Positions 45,301-56,730 of a stretch of 64,000 nucleotides of DNA are shown here, in pieces. The first letter of the stretch is position 1. Every line of letters starts with the position of its first letter. The DNA lies in assembly GCA_025526995.1 (NCBI GenBank), contig JAHLKG010000027.1, positions 62,001 through 126,000 of the forward strand. The letters run 5' to 3'. This stretch comes from Powellomyces hirtus. Its lineage: Eukaryota > Chytridiomycota > Chytridiomycetes > Spizellomycetales > Powellomycetaceae. A model generated the notes under the pieces. The model was given only the letters and a program-made list of their open reading frames with translations, was not told where the DNA came from and ran no database searches. Both the position numbers and the translations under genes were made by a program.

Positions 45301-45937
45301 GTGTATACTTTCAGGGTCTGAGAATCTGACCTTTTCTTTTGACATTTCTTCTCGCAGAGTGGTCATGGTGCAAGACCAACGCTCACTGTACGCATCCTCC
45401 AATCCCGCGTTTGAAATTTTCCCCGACCCTCGGGCACCATCCGACTCGCCCCTCTCGCTACTCACTCCCTTCGTGGTGACAACAGCGACCGGGGCCGGTA
45501 TGGGTAAATTCCAATACATCAGCGACCTCAAACTCGCCGTTGAATCCGCTCCACGATTCTCCAGCGGTTCTTCCCCTTCTCTCCCCGGATCTCTCACCAA
45601 TCTCAACGGCAGCAACAGCGCGACCGACTTGCGCTCTCCCCTACCACTGACCAACGAAGCGCGGAGTCCCGTGGACCGCACGACGCCTACACCGGTGCAG
45701 TACGCGGGTCCATCGTTCACACTGGCGGGGGATTTGAAGGAACACAAGTACATTATTGTGATGCGTCTGCCGAATTCGCGGGAGCAAAAGGTGGTGGGTG
45801 AGGCGCACGGCCGGCAGTTGGCAAAAAAAAGCGTGTTGGAGAATAGATGGGTCACGCAGGTGGACATTGAGGAAGGAACGTTTGGACAGCTGTTTATGGC
45901 GGCAGTGCTGTTTGTGGCCTTGTCGGGCGGCACATAG
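39313..45937 (+). CDS. Giant FHA-domain protein with SRPVS repeats and hydrophobic C-terminus
   Basis: Six exons, 39313-44161, 44245-44329, 44404-44511, 44602-44682, 44765-45253 and 45358-45937, give 2063 aa. The first 1500 residues are mostly disordered, Ser/Pro/Gln/Glu-rich, after a short helical N-terminus (DLNQLIDQFAREAQSLVLSY). Residues about 1000-1195 hold eight copies of a unit built on SRPVSKNIETD. The FHA domain, a phosphothreonine reader, spans about 1515-1635. It contains LGRGLPKEG, SQVVSRNHCDFLARDG, RDCGSNSGTFVNGVRLS and DSVQLGKDYEG. The splice at intron 1 then adds RRKCVKMLVKIM, its last strands. The tail is globular, ending DIEEGTF then LFMAAVLFVALSGG, a short hydrophobic segment at the very C-terminus as in tail-anchored proteins. 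FHA plus tail anchor recalls SLMAP/Far9-Far10 of STRIPAK complexes, but the domain order differs, so that link is only an idea. Confidence 0.85.
40102..40242 (+). repeat. Two-copy 78-bp-period coding repeat
   Basis: Units at 40102-40164 and 40180-40242 encode near-identical peptides (AESLTRGQVRRPSHMGSQEM and TESLTRGQVRRPSHLGSQEM). They differ mostly at synonymous positions, which suggests the peptide is kept by selection. Confidence 0.85.
42310..42890 (+). repeat. Coding tandem repeat array, SRPVS motif
   Basis: About eight imperfect units of 22-28 codons occur, each with QSRAxSRPVSKNIETD or a variant, spread over about 580 bp of the FHA gene's first exon. Later units have degenerated to the core SRPVS. 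The Arg-Pro-Val-Ser core with Arg at -3 of Ser resembles a basophilic kinase site. Confidence 0.85.
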
Positions 45938-46419
45938 ATGAGAGAATGAGGTTTTAATGGAGAGAATTGGATTTGTTTGTAAAACTCTGTTGTGGCCATC
46001 TAATTGGGTGTCATGGGATGGAGATTTGAGCAAAGTTCATACATCATGAGATTGTCTGATGATCTGTCTATCTAATAACTGCGATTCCGGTATGTGATGT
46101 CGGATGTAATATCGAATGCCGGAACAAAGGTGATGCCACGGAAGAGAGGTACAGATCGTCCCTTGCACCCATTTTCGCCACGAAACCATCTGTCTACCCA
46201 GCGGGTGGGCGATCGCCTCGTTTCCGCTCGTGATGACGGTGTGAATCGCAAGGAGGATCCCGCATAAGCCGAATCACTCCAGTAGACACCGTCCATACTC
46301 CTACTAGCGACAACGTCGTACTCTCATCATCCATGTCCCCAAGCCACAGTCCTCCCTCCCTCAAGCCAGCGTAGTCGTCATCCTGCATCTCTACCCTACC
46401 GTCCTCCTTATCTCCTCAC
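45938..46419. other. Tail-to-tail intergenic region
   Basis: This lies between the FHA gene and the GNAT gene. No gene is seen. Short minus-strand open frames here have no recognisable features. Confidence 0.45.
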
Positions 46420-46944
46420 TCACAGAAACTTGTAAAATATCTTCGAATTGATCCTCTCCCCACCCTCCAACCTAATCCAATCCGGTATATCCCCGACCTC
46501 CACATACCCACACTTTCTATACAGCGCCACCGCACCCGTCGCATCCGCATTCGTGTCCAAATGCATAAGCGTCCGTCCTTCGTCCCGCGCCCCATCCTCC
46601 GCGGCCTTCAGTAGCATCCTCCCGATACCCTTGCCGTGGTGATCGGGGTGCACGAGCATTTTGACGACACACGCGCGGTGCCGGGCATTGGTTGCGGTGG
46701 CGAGGTGGAGTTGGACGGTGCCGACGATGGTGGTATCGACCTTGCGGGCCACGTAGAGGGTGATGGCAGGGTCCGGCAGGGTGGCGGTGAAGATGGCAGT
46801 GGCGACGGTAGTGTTGAGTGGGGTGGGGAGGGAGAGCGCGTGGCCTTGCGAGACGAGGAGGACGAGAATGTCGGCGAGAACAGCGGCGTCCTTGTCGGAG
46901 AGGGTGGAGACGGGTTGGATGGAGTATTCGTTGTTGGTTGTCAT
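46420..46944 (-). CDS. GNAT-family N-acetyltransferase
   Basis: A single exon encodes 174 aa, the normal size of a one-domain GNAT. The enzyme transfers acetyl from acetyl-CoA to an amine. Motif A is complete: VVKMLVHPDHHGKGIGRMLL (about 93-112) holds the Q/R-x-x-G-x-G/A pyrophosphate loop as HHGKGIG. Motif B reads MHLDTNADATGAVALYRKCGY (about 130-150), where Tyr after ALYRKCG is typical. Preceding strands (ITLYVARKVDTTIVGTVQL) complete the fold. It resembles the many fungal and bacterial small-molecule or antibiotic-type acetyltransferases. The substrate is unknown. It is intronless, like the other GNAT at 52739. Confidence 0.93.
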   Translation of the reverse strand: MTTNNEYSIQPVSTLSDKDAAVLADILVLLVSQGHALSLPTPLNTTVATAIFTATLPDPAITLYVARKVDTTIVGTVQLHLATATNARHRACVVKMLVHPDHHGKGIGRMLLKAAEDGARDEGRTLMHLDTNADATGAVALYRKCGYVEVGDIPDWIRLEGGERINSKIFYKFL

Positions 46945-47531
46945 ATTATTTTTTGTGGACCAGGAGCACAGGATTCAGTATGCAATAGATATGCAGAGTT
47001 GTTAACTTAAGAATGGCCGGTGGGGCAGGGGGAGAGGAAGAGCTCCAGCTTTATAGGAGAAAAAGAGGAAGATCGGAGAAGGCGATGTGGCGCAGACAGA
47101 TAGGTTGGTCAGAGGAGTCAGAGGGCGCCGTCCACGCATGCGGAACGCGGAACGCCCTTTCCATGGATTGTCGTAGACCCTCGTGGAGAGTAGAGACAAT
47201 AATGCGTGGACAGACACACACTTTAATTCCATGGCCAAAAGTGTGCGAGGCTATGTGCACTCGGCTGTGCTTCAAGATACGTCAGTCTGGCTGGCAGATA
47301 GATAGCGAGATGTTACATCGAATTTGCTTGACTAAACGTCTTGTAAATGAATATGTATTCCCAAAGACAAAGTAAAAAATAAGATAGATCAATTTCGTGT
47401 GTGTTACTGTACAAGGTCCCTCACTCCATCCCATAACAAATAAGCATCCCCACATGCGCGTAGAAGCAGTCCCATTACATCCTCCCCAATCGCCCCACAG
47501 CCCCCACACCAATTCCGTACTGAAAGCACGT
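46945..47531. other. Intergenic: GNAT promoter and ABC transporter 3' region
   Basis: No gene is seen. The overlapping short open frames show no conserved domain. Confidence 0.45.
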
Positions 47532-50500
47532 TCATTCGACCTGAGACAGAGTATTGCCGCTGGCGCCAATGTTATTCTGACCACCGCCACCCAGCTTCTT
47601 TCCATGTCGCTCGTTGTGCGCCTTTTCGGCCTGAGCGTAGAGCATCCTGTATTCGTCCGGACCAGTTTGCTCCAAGAGGGATCGGAAATCGCCTCCTTCC
47701 CGGTCAAGCAACACCTTGGGCTCGTCGAATTCCAAGATTTGGCCGGCGTCTAGCACCAACACACGGTCGGCTTCGATGATCGTGTTGAGACGATGCGCAA
47801 TGGTGAGCACGGTCAAGTCCGCGAAGGAAGTCTTGATGGTCTCCTGCAGCATGGCGTCGGTTCGCGAGTCAATGGCCGCGGTGGCCTCGTCGAGGACAAG
47901 AATCTTGGACTTGGAGAGGATGGCGCGAGCAATGCACACACACTGTCGGAGACCCAGAGAAAAGTTCTTGCCGTTCTCGATGACTTCACTGTCAAGTTTG
48001 GCGGGCATGTCGCGGATCTTGTCGCCGAGCTGCACAGAGTCGAGGGCTTTCCAAATCTCTTCGTCAGTGCATTTGCCGAAAGGATCCAAGTTGGACCGGA
48101 TGGTTCCGACAAACAACACGGGTTCTTGTGGGATAATGGCAATGTTGGATCGCAGATCGTTGAGCCCAATCTTGCTGAGATCCACGCCGTCAATGACGAT
48201 AGATCCTTGGGAAACCTCGACAATTCGGAGCAGGGCAGTGAGAAGTGTGGATTTGCCAGAACCGGTTCGGCCGACAATACCAATCTTCTCAGTGCTCTTG
48301 ATGTGCAGGTTGATGTTCTTCAAGACATCGACACCGCCTTCCTTGTATCGCAGAACCACGTCCTTGAACTGGATGTCACCCTGGTCGGGCCACAGCTTGG
48401 GGACCGGATTGCTCTCAATGACAGCGGGCGCTTCGGGCTTCACTTGCGCGTAGTAGTCGAGCTGGCCAACGGAAGACATCTGCGACTGCACCTCACCCCA
48501 CATTCGGACCGTCCATTGAACAAACACGAGCATCTGCAGCGCGTTGGAGAGAGCGAGACCGGCAACCGAGGGAAGATCAGCGCTGGTGTCGGCGAGAACG
48601 ATGAGCAGTGCAGTGAAGTAGACGACGAAGGAAGATAGGAAGTCAAGGTAAAGAGCCTGGAAGGAACGAACATTCATGGCGGCCATCATTGCGGCGTGGT
48701 TGGTGTCAAGCTTGGCCAAGTTCATGTCGTCGAATCGCTTTTCAGCGTGGTAGGCGCGGATAGAGAACAGGCCCTCCAGAGTCGCTGTCAGGTGGTTGAA
48801 GATCGGGGGTTTGGTGATGGCTTCCAGTGCCTTTGTCTTTGTCTCAGCGGGCGTCGACACCTTGATCACCATCGCACCAATGATCACCAGTCCAATGCAA
48901 GGAGCCCAGTTCCACGGAACAATGACAGCGCAAAGAATCAGTGCACCCAAACCGAGCGGAGCGTACTGCAGACCCTGCATGGCAGCGTCGGGCAGTGTGT
49001 CGTCAACGTGCAGCTGGTGCTTTGAGAAAGCCGAGAGAATACGTCCGAGGGGAGTAGCGTCGAAGAAGGACATGGGAGCACGGATGACGGCACCGAAGAT
49101 ATTGTCGTGGAGGAACGTAGCCTTCTTTGTTGCAATGAAGGCGAAGAGCAGACCACGCGTCAACACACCGGCGGCGAAGAGGAAGGTAAAGCCACCGTAG
49201 ACACCGAGGTAGACAGCGTCAGAGTATCCACCAATGCGGGGTACCCATAGACGCAACCAGTAGTCGGATCCGATACGAACTCCGTGGACGACAAAGAAGA
49301 AGGACATGACAAGGATGGTGGTGGCCGTTCCAGCGCCCGACTTGGAGGCGGCTCTGCCGTACTTTGCAAAGTCTCCGAAACCGGTGGATGCAGCCGAGGT
49401 GTCTTCCTGAACAAGTTGACCCTTGCGCTCGTTCATGATGTCTTCCAGACCCTCGATGTCGTTGGTGCTGTACACAGAGATCTCATTGCGACGGACGGCG
49501 GCTGCCAGATCGTGGCGGGATCCCATCGAACGAATGGTTGTTCCAGCGTCCTTCTCGATCTCCGCTCGGAGAGTGGCTTCGTTGATGTTCTTGAACTTAA
49601 CAGACAGCTGGTTGCGCGACATGACCGAGAGCTGGTTGAGCTCGATCATGTTCTTGGCATCGGCCGCCAGACCGGGGCTCTTGGGAGATGTGTAGGCGTA
49701 CTCGTTCTCGATCTTGTACTTGTCCTCCTTTTCTTCGGGGATGTCGAAAGCCGCATTGTTTAGAGGCACAAAGGACTCGTCGTCAACACCTTCTGTAGAA
49801 GCGGGAGTGGCGACCTGCTTGCAGAACTCGGTGAACTCGGGGTAAGTGGCCAAGAGGTGGTCGAAAGTGCCTTGCATAGCAATCTCTCCCTCCTTCATGA
49901 CGACAATGTAGTCCATTCGGGGGAGATACTGGAGTTGATTCATGGAGACAACGACCGTCTTGTCCTTGAGGTACTTCATAAAGCACTCCTCAAAGATGTG
50001 GACACCGACGTGCTGGTCGACGGCGGAAAGGGGATCGTCGAGAAGAATGATGTCGGCATCGTAGTAGACTGTTCGTGCCAACGAGACACGTTGCTTCTGT
50101 CCACCGGACAAGTTTGCGCCTCGCTCTGCTATTTCTGTTTTGTCTCCCGCAATCAGAAGCGTCAAATCGCGTTGCAGTGCAGCAACTCGGACGACTTCCT
50201 TGTAGCGAGCCCGGTCAAAGTCCTTTCCAAACAGAATGTTTTCCCGGAGTGTTACGTTCAAGAGCCAGGCTTCCTGTGACATGTACGCAGTGGTACCGTA
50301 GAGTTTGAGACCTTCGCCGTTGATCAAACGAATCTGACCGAGGATGGCTGCGATCAAAGAACTCTTGCCGCTTCCGACGTCCCCGATAATGGCCACCTTG
50401 CTACCGCGCTTGATGTCGAGCGACACGTCGTGCAGAGTGGGTTTGGGAACCTCGATTCCATCCCATTTGAAATCCGATTTCTTGACCGAAAACGCAAGGT

Positions 50501-51842
50501 CGCAACCAGGAGGAGGCAGTTGCGGTTTGTTCTCTTCAATTTCGGCCAGGTCCAAGAACTCGTTGAGGCGCACCAACGCAGTCATGGCACCGGCTGTGGA
50601 TCGCACAGCGAGAGGTAACATGAGGAAAGGGTAACGGAGCGTGTTGTAGACGGACAGCACGGTGAAGGAGACCGAGGCGGTGAGGACATTGTCGAGGCCG
50701 ACGTACATTCCGAGGGAAGAGAGAGCGACAAGAACGGGAACAGCAAAAACCACTGTGAAGTTGATGGCCTTGACTATCATTCCCGAGCGGATGAAACCCA
50801 TCTCGCGGCGTCGAATGTCGGTGATCTTCTCATCGAAGGGTGACTCCCAAGCGTAGAATTTGATGAGTTTGATGGCCGTGAGAATTTCAGACATGATGTG
50901 GACACGGCCGGTGGTAACGGCAGTCTGGGCGCGGTTGAGGGTGCTGATTCTACGTCCGAGGTATATCTGAACAGGTAACAGCAGGATAACAAAGGCCAGA
51001 CACGGGATGGCGGAGATGCCGACTTCGGTAAAAGCAATGATAACGATCGCGGCGGCCTCAAGGAAGGCGGACCAGAGAAAGTGAAAGTTGGTGACGGCGT
51101 CAACGAGACGGCTGATATCGGTCGAGTAGATGTTGATGACTTCACCGGCGCCTCCGCGGACAACAGAGAGCTTCAACGACTTGCGGAAAACCAGAGCAGT
51201 GCAGGCGGCGCGGACCTGAATACCGACGCGGTTGCATTCAGAGTACAGCTGGTGAATGGCGATGGAGCTCAACAGAGACGCCAAAAGCAAGCCGATCGCA
51301 TAGTAGTGACCATCGTCGACTCCGAATCCAGCACCGTTTTGATTGACACGAGCGGTCACGAACTCGATAATCTTTTTCACTGTAAGAAAATTAACGTTTT
51401 AGTCAGCGAAGTGTAGAATTCGACAGAGTAACGAAGGGGAACTTACAGAGCCAGTAGGCGGAGAGCCATGTGAAGATACCCCATACAATTTTGTAGAGAC
51501 CAATGGCAGCGTATGTCTTGCCGTACACCTTTCGTAATGCTCGCAGAATAGATCGCTGACTATGGGAAAGACACGTGGGAAAACAAAAGGTCAGTAATGA
51601 GACCACAAAGACGCGGGTCCGTTCCGGACGTACCTTGCAGGATACTGCAGTTCCTCTTGCCAAGCCGCTTCGAGCTTGTCAGCGTTGTAACGGGCAGACT
51701 CGTATTCCCTCAGCTTGAAGGCGAGTTGCTTGACAGGCAAGCGGGCGCCTTGAGAGAGAATGGGGAAAATCCATATGAAGAGCCAGTTCGAAAGGAAGAC
51801 GGAGGACCAGAGCCCGAGAGGCTCCCTTTTCGCTGCAGGCAT
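47532..51842 (-). CDS. ABC transporter, subfamily C (MRP/YOR1-like), full length without TMD0
   Basis: Exons 51842-51634, 51559-51447 and 51379-47532 give 1389 aa with the order TMD1-NBD1-TMD2-NBD2. It starts at the core (LWSSVFLSNWLFIWIFPILS), so there is no extra N-terminal TMD0, as in ABCC4 and Yor1. Such pumps export amphipathic anions and drugs. NBD1: Walker A GDVGSGKSS (440-447), signature LSGGQKQR (531-538), Walker B IILLDDPLSAVD. NBD2: Walker A GRTGSGKST (1144-1152), Walker B KILVLDEATAAID, H-loop His1303 in IAHRL. Odd points: the NBD1 switch His is Asn588 (SMNQLQYL instead of VTHQLQYL), and the NBD2 signature is FSLGLRQ, with Leu for the Gln. Both changes fall in composite ATP site 1, already degenerate in ABCC. 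Site 2 is intact, so the pump should still work. Confidence 0.95.
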
Positions 51843-52738
51843 GATAGATAGGGAACAGATGGTGTGGGTGGTGCTATGCGAGGCGGGAAGAGAAGGTTGG
51901 AAAATACGTGGGTACTAGTATATGTACAAAATCAAGTGGAAGAGACAGAAGGGGAAAGAAAGCGAAGAGAGACCCAAGGTACGGCCCGATAAGCAAGTGC
52001 CCTAAAGTATGTTGGGGGTGGGTCCCAGATTGGACAGAGGAGGGGAGGGAAGGCGGGAGCGCGGGAGCGGAGTGTGGAGATGGGAGGGAGGGGGGGAGAG
52101 GGAGCCTGGCGTTTTTATTTCGGGTTTTGGGTTTCCGCGCACACACAAAGTCGCACTTGCGAATGAATGGGATTGGATCACCGATGGTGGATGATGATGA
52201 TGCTGGATGTAGGAGCAATTCCAGGAGAGAGGCGCGTGCGTCATTTCATTTCATTTCACTTCATCTCACTCCCTCCAGTCCACTCTCTCAAAGGATAAAA
52301 CTGCGCCGTAATTGCAACAAAGAAAAGAAGTCAACAGAATGCAATAATGATTGAATGAAATGAGATGGACTTGGAGGGCCAGGGACATTTAATGGATCCG
52401 GTTCCCAGGCTAATTTAGGTGACACGCCGTTACGTTCTGGATACAACAAATCTGCGAAAACAATCTATCGGATGGGATTGCCGCACGTTTCTATTACATG
52501 CATCTGGGAAATTCAAACTAAAACCATCCCCAGAGTATTGTTTGTCGATATGCAGAAGAGGTTAACTAAGCGTTCTCAATTCCCGCTTGAAGGTTCGCCT
52601 AGATCTAGCACGCCACCCACACGAGTCGAATTAAACTTTTGGATATTTCCCTCCATCGACCCCTTCATCGATCTCCTACTCCCTTGCCGTGCCCCCAGAT
52701 TATCATTATTATCCAGATTCATTTACTGAGAAAAAAAA
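51843..52738. other. Divergent intergenic region, ABC transporter and GNAT
   Basis: This contains G/A-rich tracts at 52030-52110 and an ATTTC/ACTTC pentamer repeat near 52238-52267. The last 150 bp before the GNAT ATG are pyrimidine-rich and end in an A-run just upstream of the start. No gene is seen. Confidence 0.5.
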
Positions 52739-53440
52739 ATGCCAAGTCCGAATCGCATCGACTGGCTGTCCTGTCCGCCGCCGCCACTGCACGCTGAGCC
52801 ATCACAGGCGGAAATGAACGCGAATGCATGCGCTAGCGGCTCCTCACCCGTGGAATTCTCTATCGTTGCCCTCGCGCGCGAGCATATGTCAGATCCAGAG
52901 ATTGTGTATGCAATTCAATGCGCGGCCTATCCGCCCCGTTTGCATGAGGCGCCGCACGAATTGCTTGCCCACTTTGACCAGCCGCGCGCCTTCGGGTTCC
53001 TCGCCCTCGCAACCCTCTCGGATGCGCCCAACATCCAGATACCCGCCGGATACATCTTTGGCTACCCCATCGACCCGTCGGCGCCTCTGCCCGCTCTTCA
53101 TGACACCATCGAGCCCTCACGTATCGCCACCAACAGCAGTGAATACCCCGCCGTTGTGTGGCTTCATGAATGCACCATCCTCCCTCGATTCCATCGCCAA
53201 GGCATCGCCAAGGCACTCGTCAACCACTTTCTCACTCACGCAGCGCTTGATGGTTTCGCACGCTGTTGGGGTGGTACCGTCGACACAGAAGCAACGCGCA
53301 TATGGCTACGTCTCGGATTCGCCAAGGCGGAAGACGCGGGCGACCAAGTTGAAAAGCAAAAAACCTTGCCGGCAACCTACGGCTCCGAGGGCGCATGTCT
53401 CATAGTCAAAAGCCTGCTTCCAAACAGTGCAGCGGGCTAG
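52739..53440 (+). CDS. GNAT-family N-acetyltransferase (AANAT-like spacing)
   Basis: A single exon encodes 233 aa. After a Pro/Ala-rich N-terminus the GNAT fold runs from about residue 40. AAYPPRLHEAPHELLAHFDQ is the early helix pair seen in arylalkylamine-type acetyltransferases. GYIFGYPI is a core strand. WLHECTILPRFHRQGIAKALVNHFL (about 140-164) is motif A, with RQGIAKAL as the acetyl-CoA loop. Motif B is RIWLRLGFAKAE. The -AAYPP and 'LHE' cores are often seen in fungal and bacterial proteins annotated as AANAT-like. The substrate is unknown. The gene is divergent from the ABC transporter, which could mean co-regulation, but no shared element is obvious. Confidence 0.88.
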   Translation: MPSPNRIDWLSCPPPPLHAEPSQAEMNANACASGSSPVEFSIVALAREHMSDPEIVYAIQCAAYPPRLHEAPHELLAHFDQPRAFGFLALATLSDAPNIQIPAGYIFGYPIDPSAPLPALHDTIEPSRIATNSSEYPAVVWLHECTILPRFHRQGIAKALVNHFLTHAALDGFARCWGGTVDTEATRIWLRLGFAKAEDAGDQVEKQKTLPATYGSEGACLIVKSLLPNSAAG

Positions 53441-54344
53441 TGGAAAGCGCAGTCTTTTTCGCGGGATACAAACGTTAACGTAGCACAAGCACGGGACAGT
53501 TGGTGCTTCCATTTAGACTCCACTCCGCATTACAATAAAGATAGACAACATATCCGTCTTCTTCCAGGAAAATGGTCTTTCTTGTCGGAGATCGCTGTGG
53601 CGGGCGTTGGTCACCCCGGGTTGCGTGGTTTTGTTAGTCACCGTCTCTTCGTCGTGACGATTCACCAAAACCATGCACATCACATACATGTACATCGTAG
53701 AACCACGAGCCAACAGAAGGCTTTTCTAGATGGTGCTTTCCCTCGAGTGCCATGTGAGTCACGTGGGTGCATGGAGTTCATTCAGCATGCGATAAAGGAT
53801 GATGAGTGATAATGACAAAGTCCTCTGCAAATATGACCAGGTTTAGGGGTGTTTCACAAATTGAGATACCCTGTTGTCCAATGCGTCCTCTTGTTTGCAT
53901 GTGTTGTTTGTTGTTCGTTACTTCGATCATATTCTATTGACGTTTTTGGGCTGATACAGACATACCCTTTCTTCTTGTGCAACTTCCCATACCCCTCAAC
54001 CAACCCTCAGCAAACTGATGACCCGGACAGCCAACCACTTGCAAACGTTCATCTCCTGTTTCATTCCATCGGCATTGTCTTGACAAACTCGACCTGTCAC
54101 CCAAGTCAACCCTCCAACCACACTTCTCCAGAGCTACACCTGCCGTCGCAGCAAAACTGCCAGCCTAAACTCGTCTTGTATACCCGACACCTACGGTTGA
54201 CCTGCCTACTCACAACACCTCCCACCCTTCAATTACCCGCCATCAACTGCTGCTGAGGAACTAAAGCTCACGTATCAGCACTTCCTCTCCCGCAAGTTGC
54301 CTCCACTATCCTCTCCAGCCTACTCCATTGTACCGCCCTGAGCC
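53441..54344. other. Intergenic: promoter of the two-TM protein gene
   Basis: About 0.9 kb. The 3' half is C/T-rich and looks like a long 5' leader (CACCTCCCACC, CTCTCCAGCC). No gene is seen. Confidence 0.45.
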
Positions 54345-55439
54345 ATGAGCAGTCTTCTGCGCATGTTGACACCTTCTTCACCCATGGGTCGATCCCGCCA
54401 TTCCACTATCGATGACGACGACGAAGAAGTAGACGCTTCATCGCATACACCTCTTCTCGGGCATGATCCGGTATGCAAAGCATACTGTCAATCCACATCA
54501 TGTCAAAAGGCCCGTTTTCTCATCATCATTTTTATGTGCGTGTCCTAGACCGGACCTCATACCCGCACCACACCCCGAATGATCACAGCAGACGGTGCTT
54601 TGATCATTGTTTACCCATGCCGCTCCTCTCCTCCCCTATTCTCGTTTGCCCTTCCCGCCGCTCTCGACGACATTGTGCCGTCCCCACAGTACCGCGCCCA
54701 TGTCGCTGAACTTAACGCCCTGATGCTTGTGACGGATGACGAAAAACGTCGACGTAGAAATGCCGCTGCGGCACTCGGTGCAATCGTGACCATAACGTGT
54801 CTCGGCGCCGTTGGTTGGCTCGGAATTGCACAGAGACACTACTGGCTGGCCTTTTGGTGGATGGTTCTGGCGATTTTGTTCATGCTGTTGCAGCTGGCAC
54901 TGGCAGCTTTTTGCATGGCCAATCTGGAACACGCCATGCAGGTGAGTTATCAAGTTGGCAAGCATGCATGCTTGTTGAGGTGGGAGATACAGTTGTCGAA
55001 GCGTTGTGCCGTTCATCCTGTGCTTCAATAACCTATTAAAAACATCTTCTCTTTCGTCACCCAGCTGCAAGTAAATCGAATGCTTTCTGAATGGAACGCG
55101 CGTGCTCCCAAAAATGTACGTTTCCAAATCCTCAACGCCTCCAGCGCGGCCACATTCCCCTGGCTGTCTGCCAGTACTATCCACCTCTCCTCCCCCGAAT
55201 CCCAATCCCGAACCAATTCGCCATCGTCAGCTGCCACTGCTGCAGCAGCAGCCATGCAAACGCCCTCTCTGGCGGCTTTAGCCGCCGCCGCACACGAACC
55301 ACAATTGCTCATCGAGCTCCTCGATCCCGGACGAGGAGACGGCGAGCAACAACCACACGACCCGTTCTCGGAGGTCTATATCACTCCCGAGTGCGACGGC
55401 GCCATGATGGCCGTCAAGATCATCCCAAGATCTGGATAA
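54345..55439 (+). CDS. Two-TM membrane protein, family unknown
   Basis: Exons 54345-54470, 54549-54941 and 55065-55439 give 297 aa, and all junctions are phase 0. The N-terminus is acidic (STIDDDDEEVDASSH, then HTPLLG, like an endolysosomal dileucine signal). Two strong membrane helices follow: AALGAIVTITCLGAVGWLG and LAFWWMVLAILFMLLQLALA. Exon 3 starts LQVNRMLSEWNARAPKN, then a Ser/Ala-rich stretch, and ends in LLIELLDPGRG and DPFSEVYITPE. The phrase at the exon 1 end is polar and the helices form a hairpin, so N- and C-termini would be on the same side. A GTACGT at 55116 inside exon 3 could be a further donor, but reading through gives a plausible sequence. Function unknown. Confidence 0.65.
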
Positions 55440-56730
55440 AAAATTCCAACGAAATCCAACGCACAATCTGAAGAAACGTGACAGCCATCTGTCCCCAGGA
55501 GAATGGGGTTTTCTTGAAACTGCCGCTCGCGAAACCCTTCATGTATCAAAAAATTTCTGTTCCCGGGCTGGCCGGCGGTTCTGAATCCCCACCGTTAGTG
55601 CCGCTGGTCCCCAGCCTGCTTTCTGTACCGCTCCTCCTTCTTTTTGCTTTCTTGAATCAATATGTATATACGTCCTTGGTCTTATCCTTCATTCCTACCA
55701 TGCTTAGGTTGATATTATTGAGACTGATATTGGCAGATGGGTAATCTCGCAGTTTCTTCTTTTGCTCAACAAACAAGACTTCTCCAAAATCGCTCATCAC
55801 TGCAGCATCACAACCCGGGACAAGATCAGGAGAAGTCCCTCTGCTTTGGACCGTGTACCGATAGTAATACAGCTGCTCATCGGTAGAAACCGAAACACAC
55901 TCAAGAATGCGGCGAATGCGCAAGACCTGAGAACCATTGCGATTCTTTTGGGCTGTGGGCAAACATTCACGCGGTCGAGGATAATGCGTTGCTACAGTAC
56001 TTGCGCTACGTCTACTTCGCCAGTAGTGGTCAGCGATCATTGAGATTGCGATGGAACCATCGTCGCATCGAGTGAACAGTACAGTAGATGCTTGCTTCCT
56101 GTAACAGCTTCGACATAGAGACGTCATACAGTTGATATACTGCTGCTCAAGATGTCCACTGGCAGTCATCCCGGACGGCATGTTTCGCTGGCGTATGAGA
56201 TGCGAAATGATGGCCAGCCACCTCCTAGACTAACTCTCCCGATCTCCCCGGCAACACCATCCGCATGTTTCTCATGCATCACCCAGTGCCATCCAGCATC
56301 AGACAGACACGTCAATGACCCATTCATATGACAGTTTTTTGGTCATTCATATCACGTTGGTCTTTTTTCATCCTTATTTTAAAAAGTAATTCCTCATCCC
56401 ATAATAATGGAGAGGAAGGTAACAAAAAATTGTTTCCAATCCGCATAGCGAGGCTTACACACGGACAACTCTAGTAAAAGGCGAGGGTTGTATGCGTGGT
56501 AATGTCTAAACCTCACGGACGATAAAGAAATCGGAAGGAGAGTTGGCGGATGTGCGCTCCTTTTATAGCCGCGAGGCAGGGAGGACAAGTGCCTGCGCCA
56601 TTCATTACAGTTACCGTGCCAACGCGACCCAAATCAACCCTCATCCATTCCAACATTTGCCAAAATCCTCACGGATCGGCATTTTCATAGTCTCTCTATA
56701 TACGACTTTCGCTTCCTGCAGTAAACAACG
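55440..56730. other. Region without a recognisable gene
   Basis: About 1.3 kb. A minus-strand open frame (56181-55657, 174 codons) has no domain and is not accepted. A TTTATAG at 56557-56563 may be the TATA box of the small ORF that follows. Confidence 0.45.

Noticed and set aside
55116..55251. GTACGT and CTGCAG inside exon 3 of the two-TM gene as another intron
   Set aside because: Reading through keeps a plausible sequence, and the candidate acceptor is embedded in a CAG repeat, so the extra intron is not required.
55657..56181. Minus-strand open frame of 174 codons
   Set aside because: No domain, no conserved motif and no credible promoter or splice partner.
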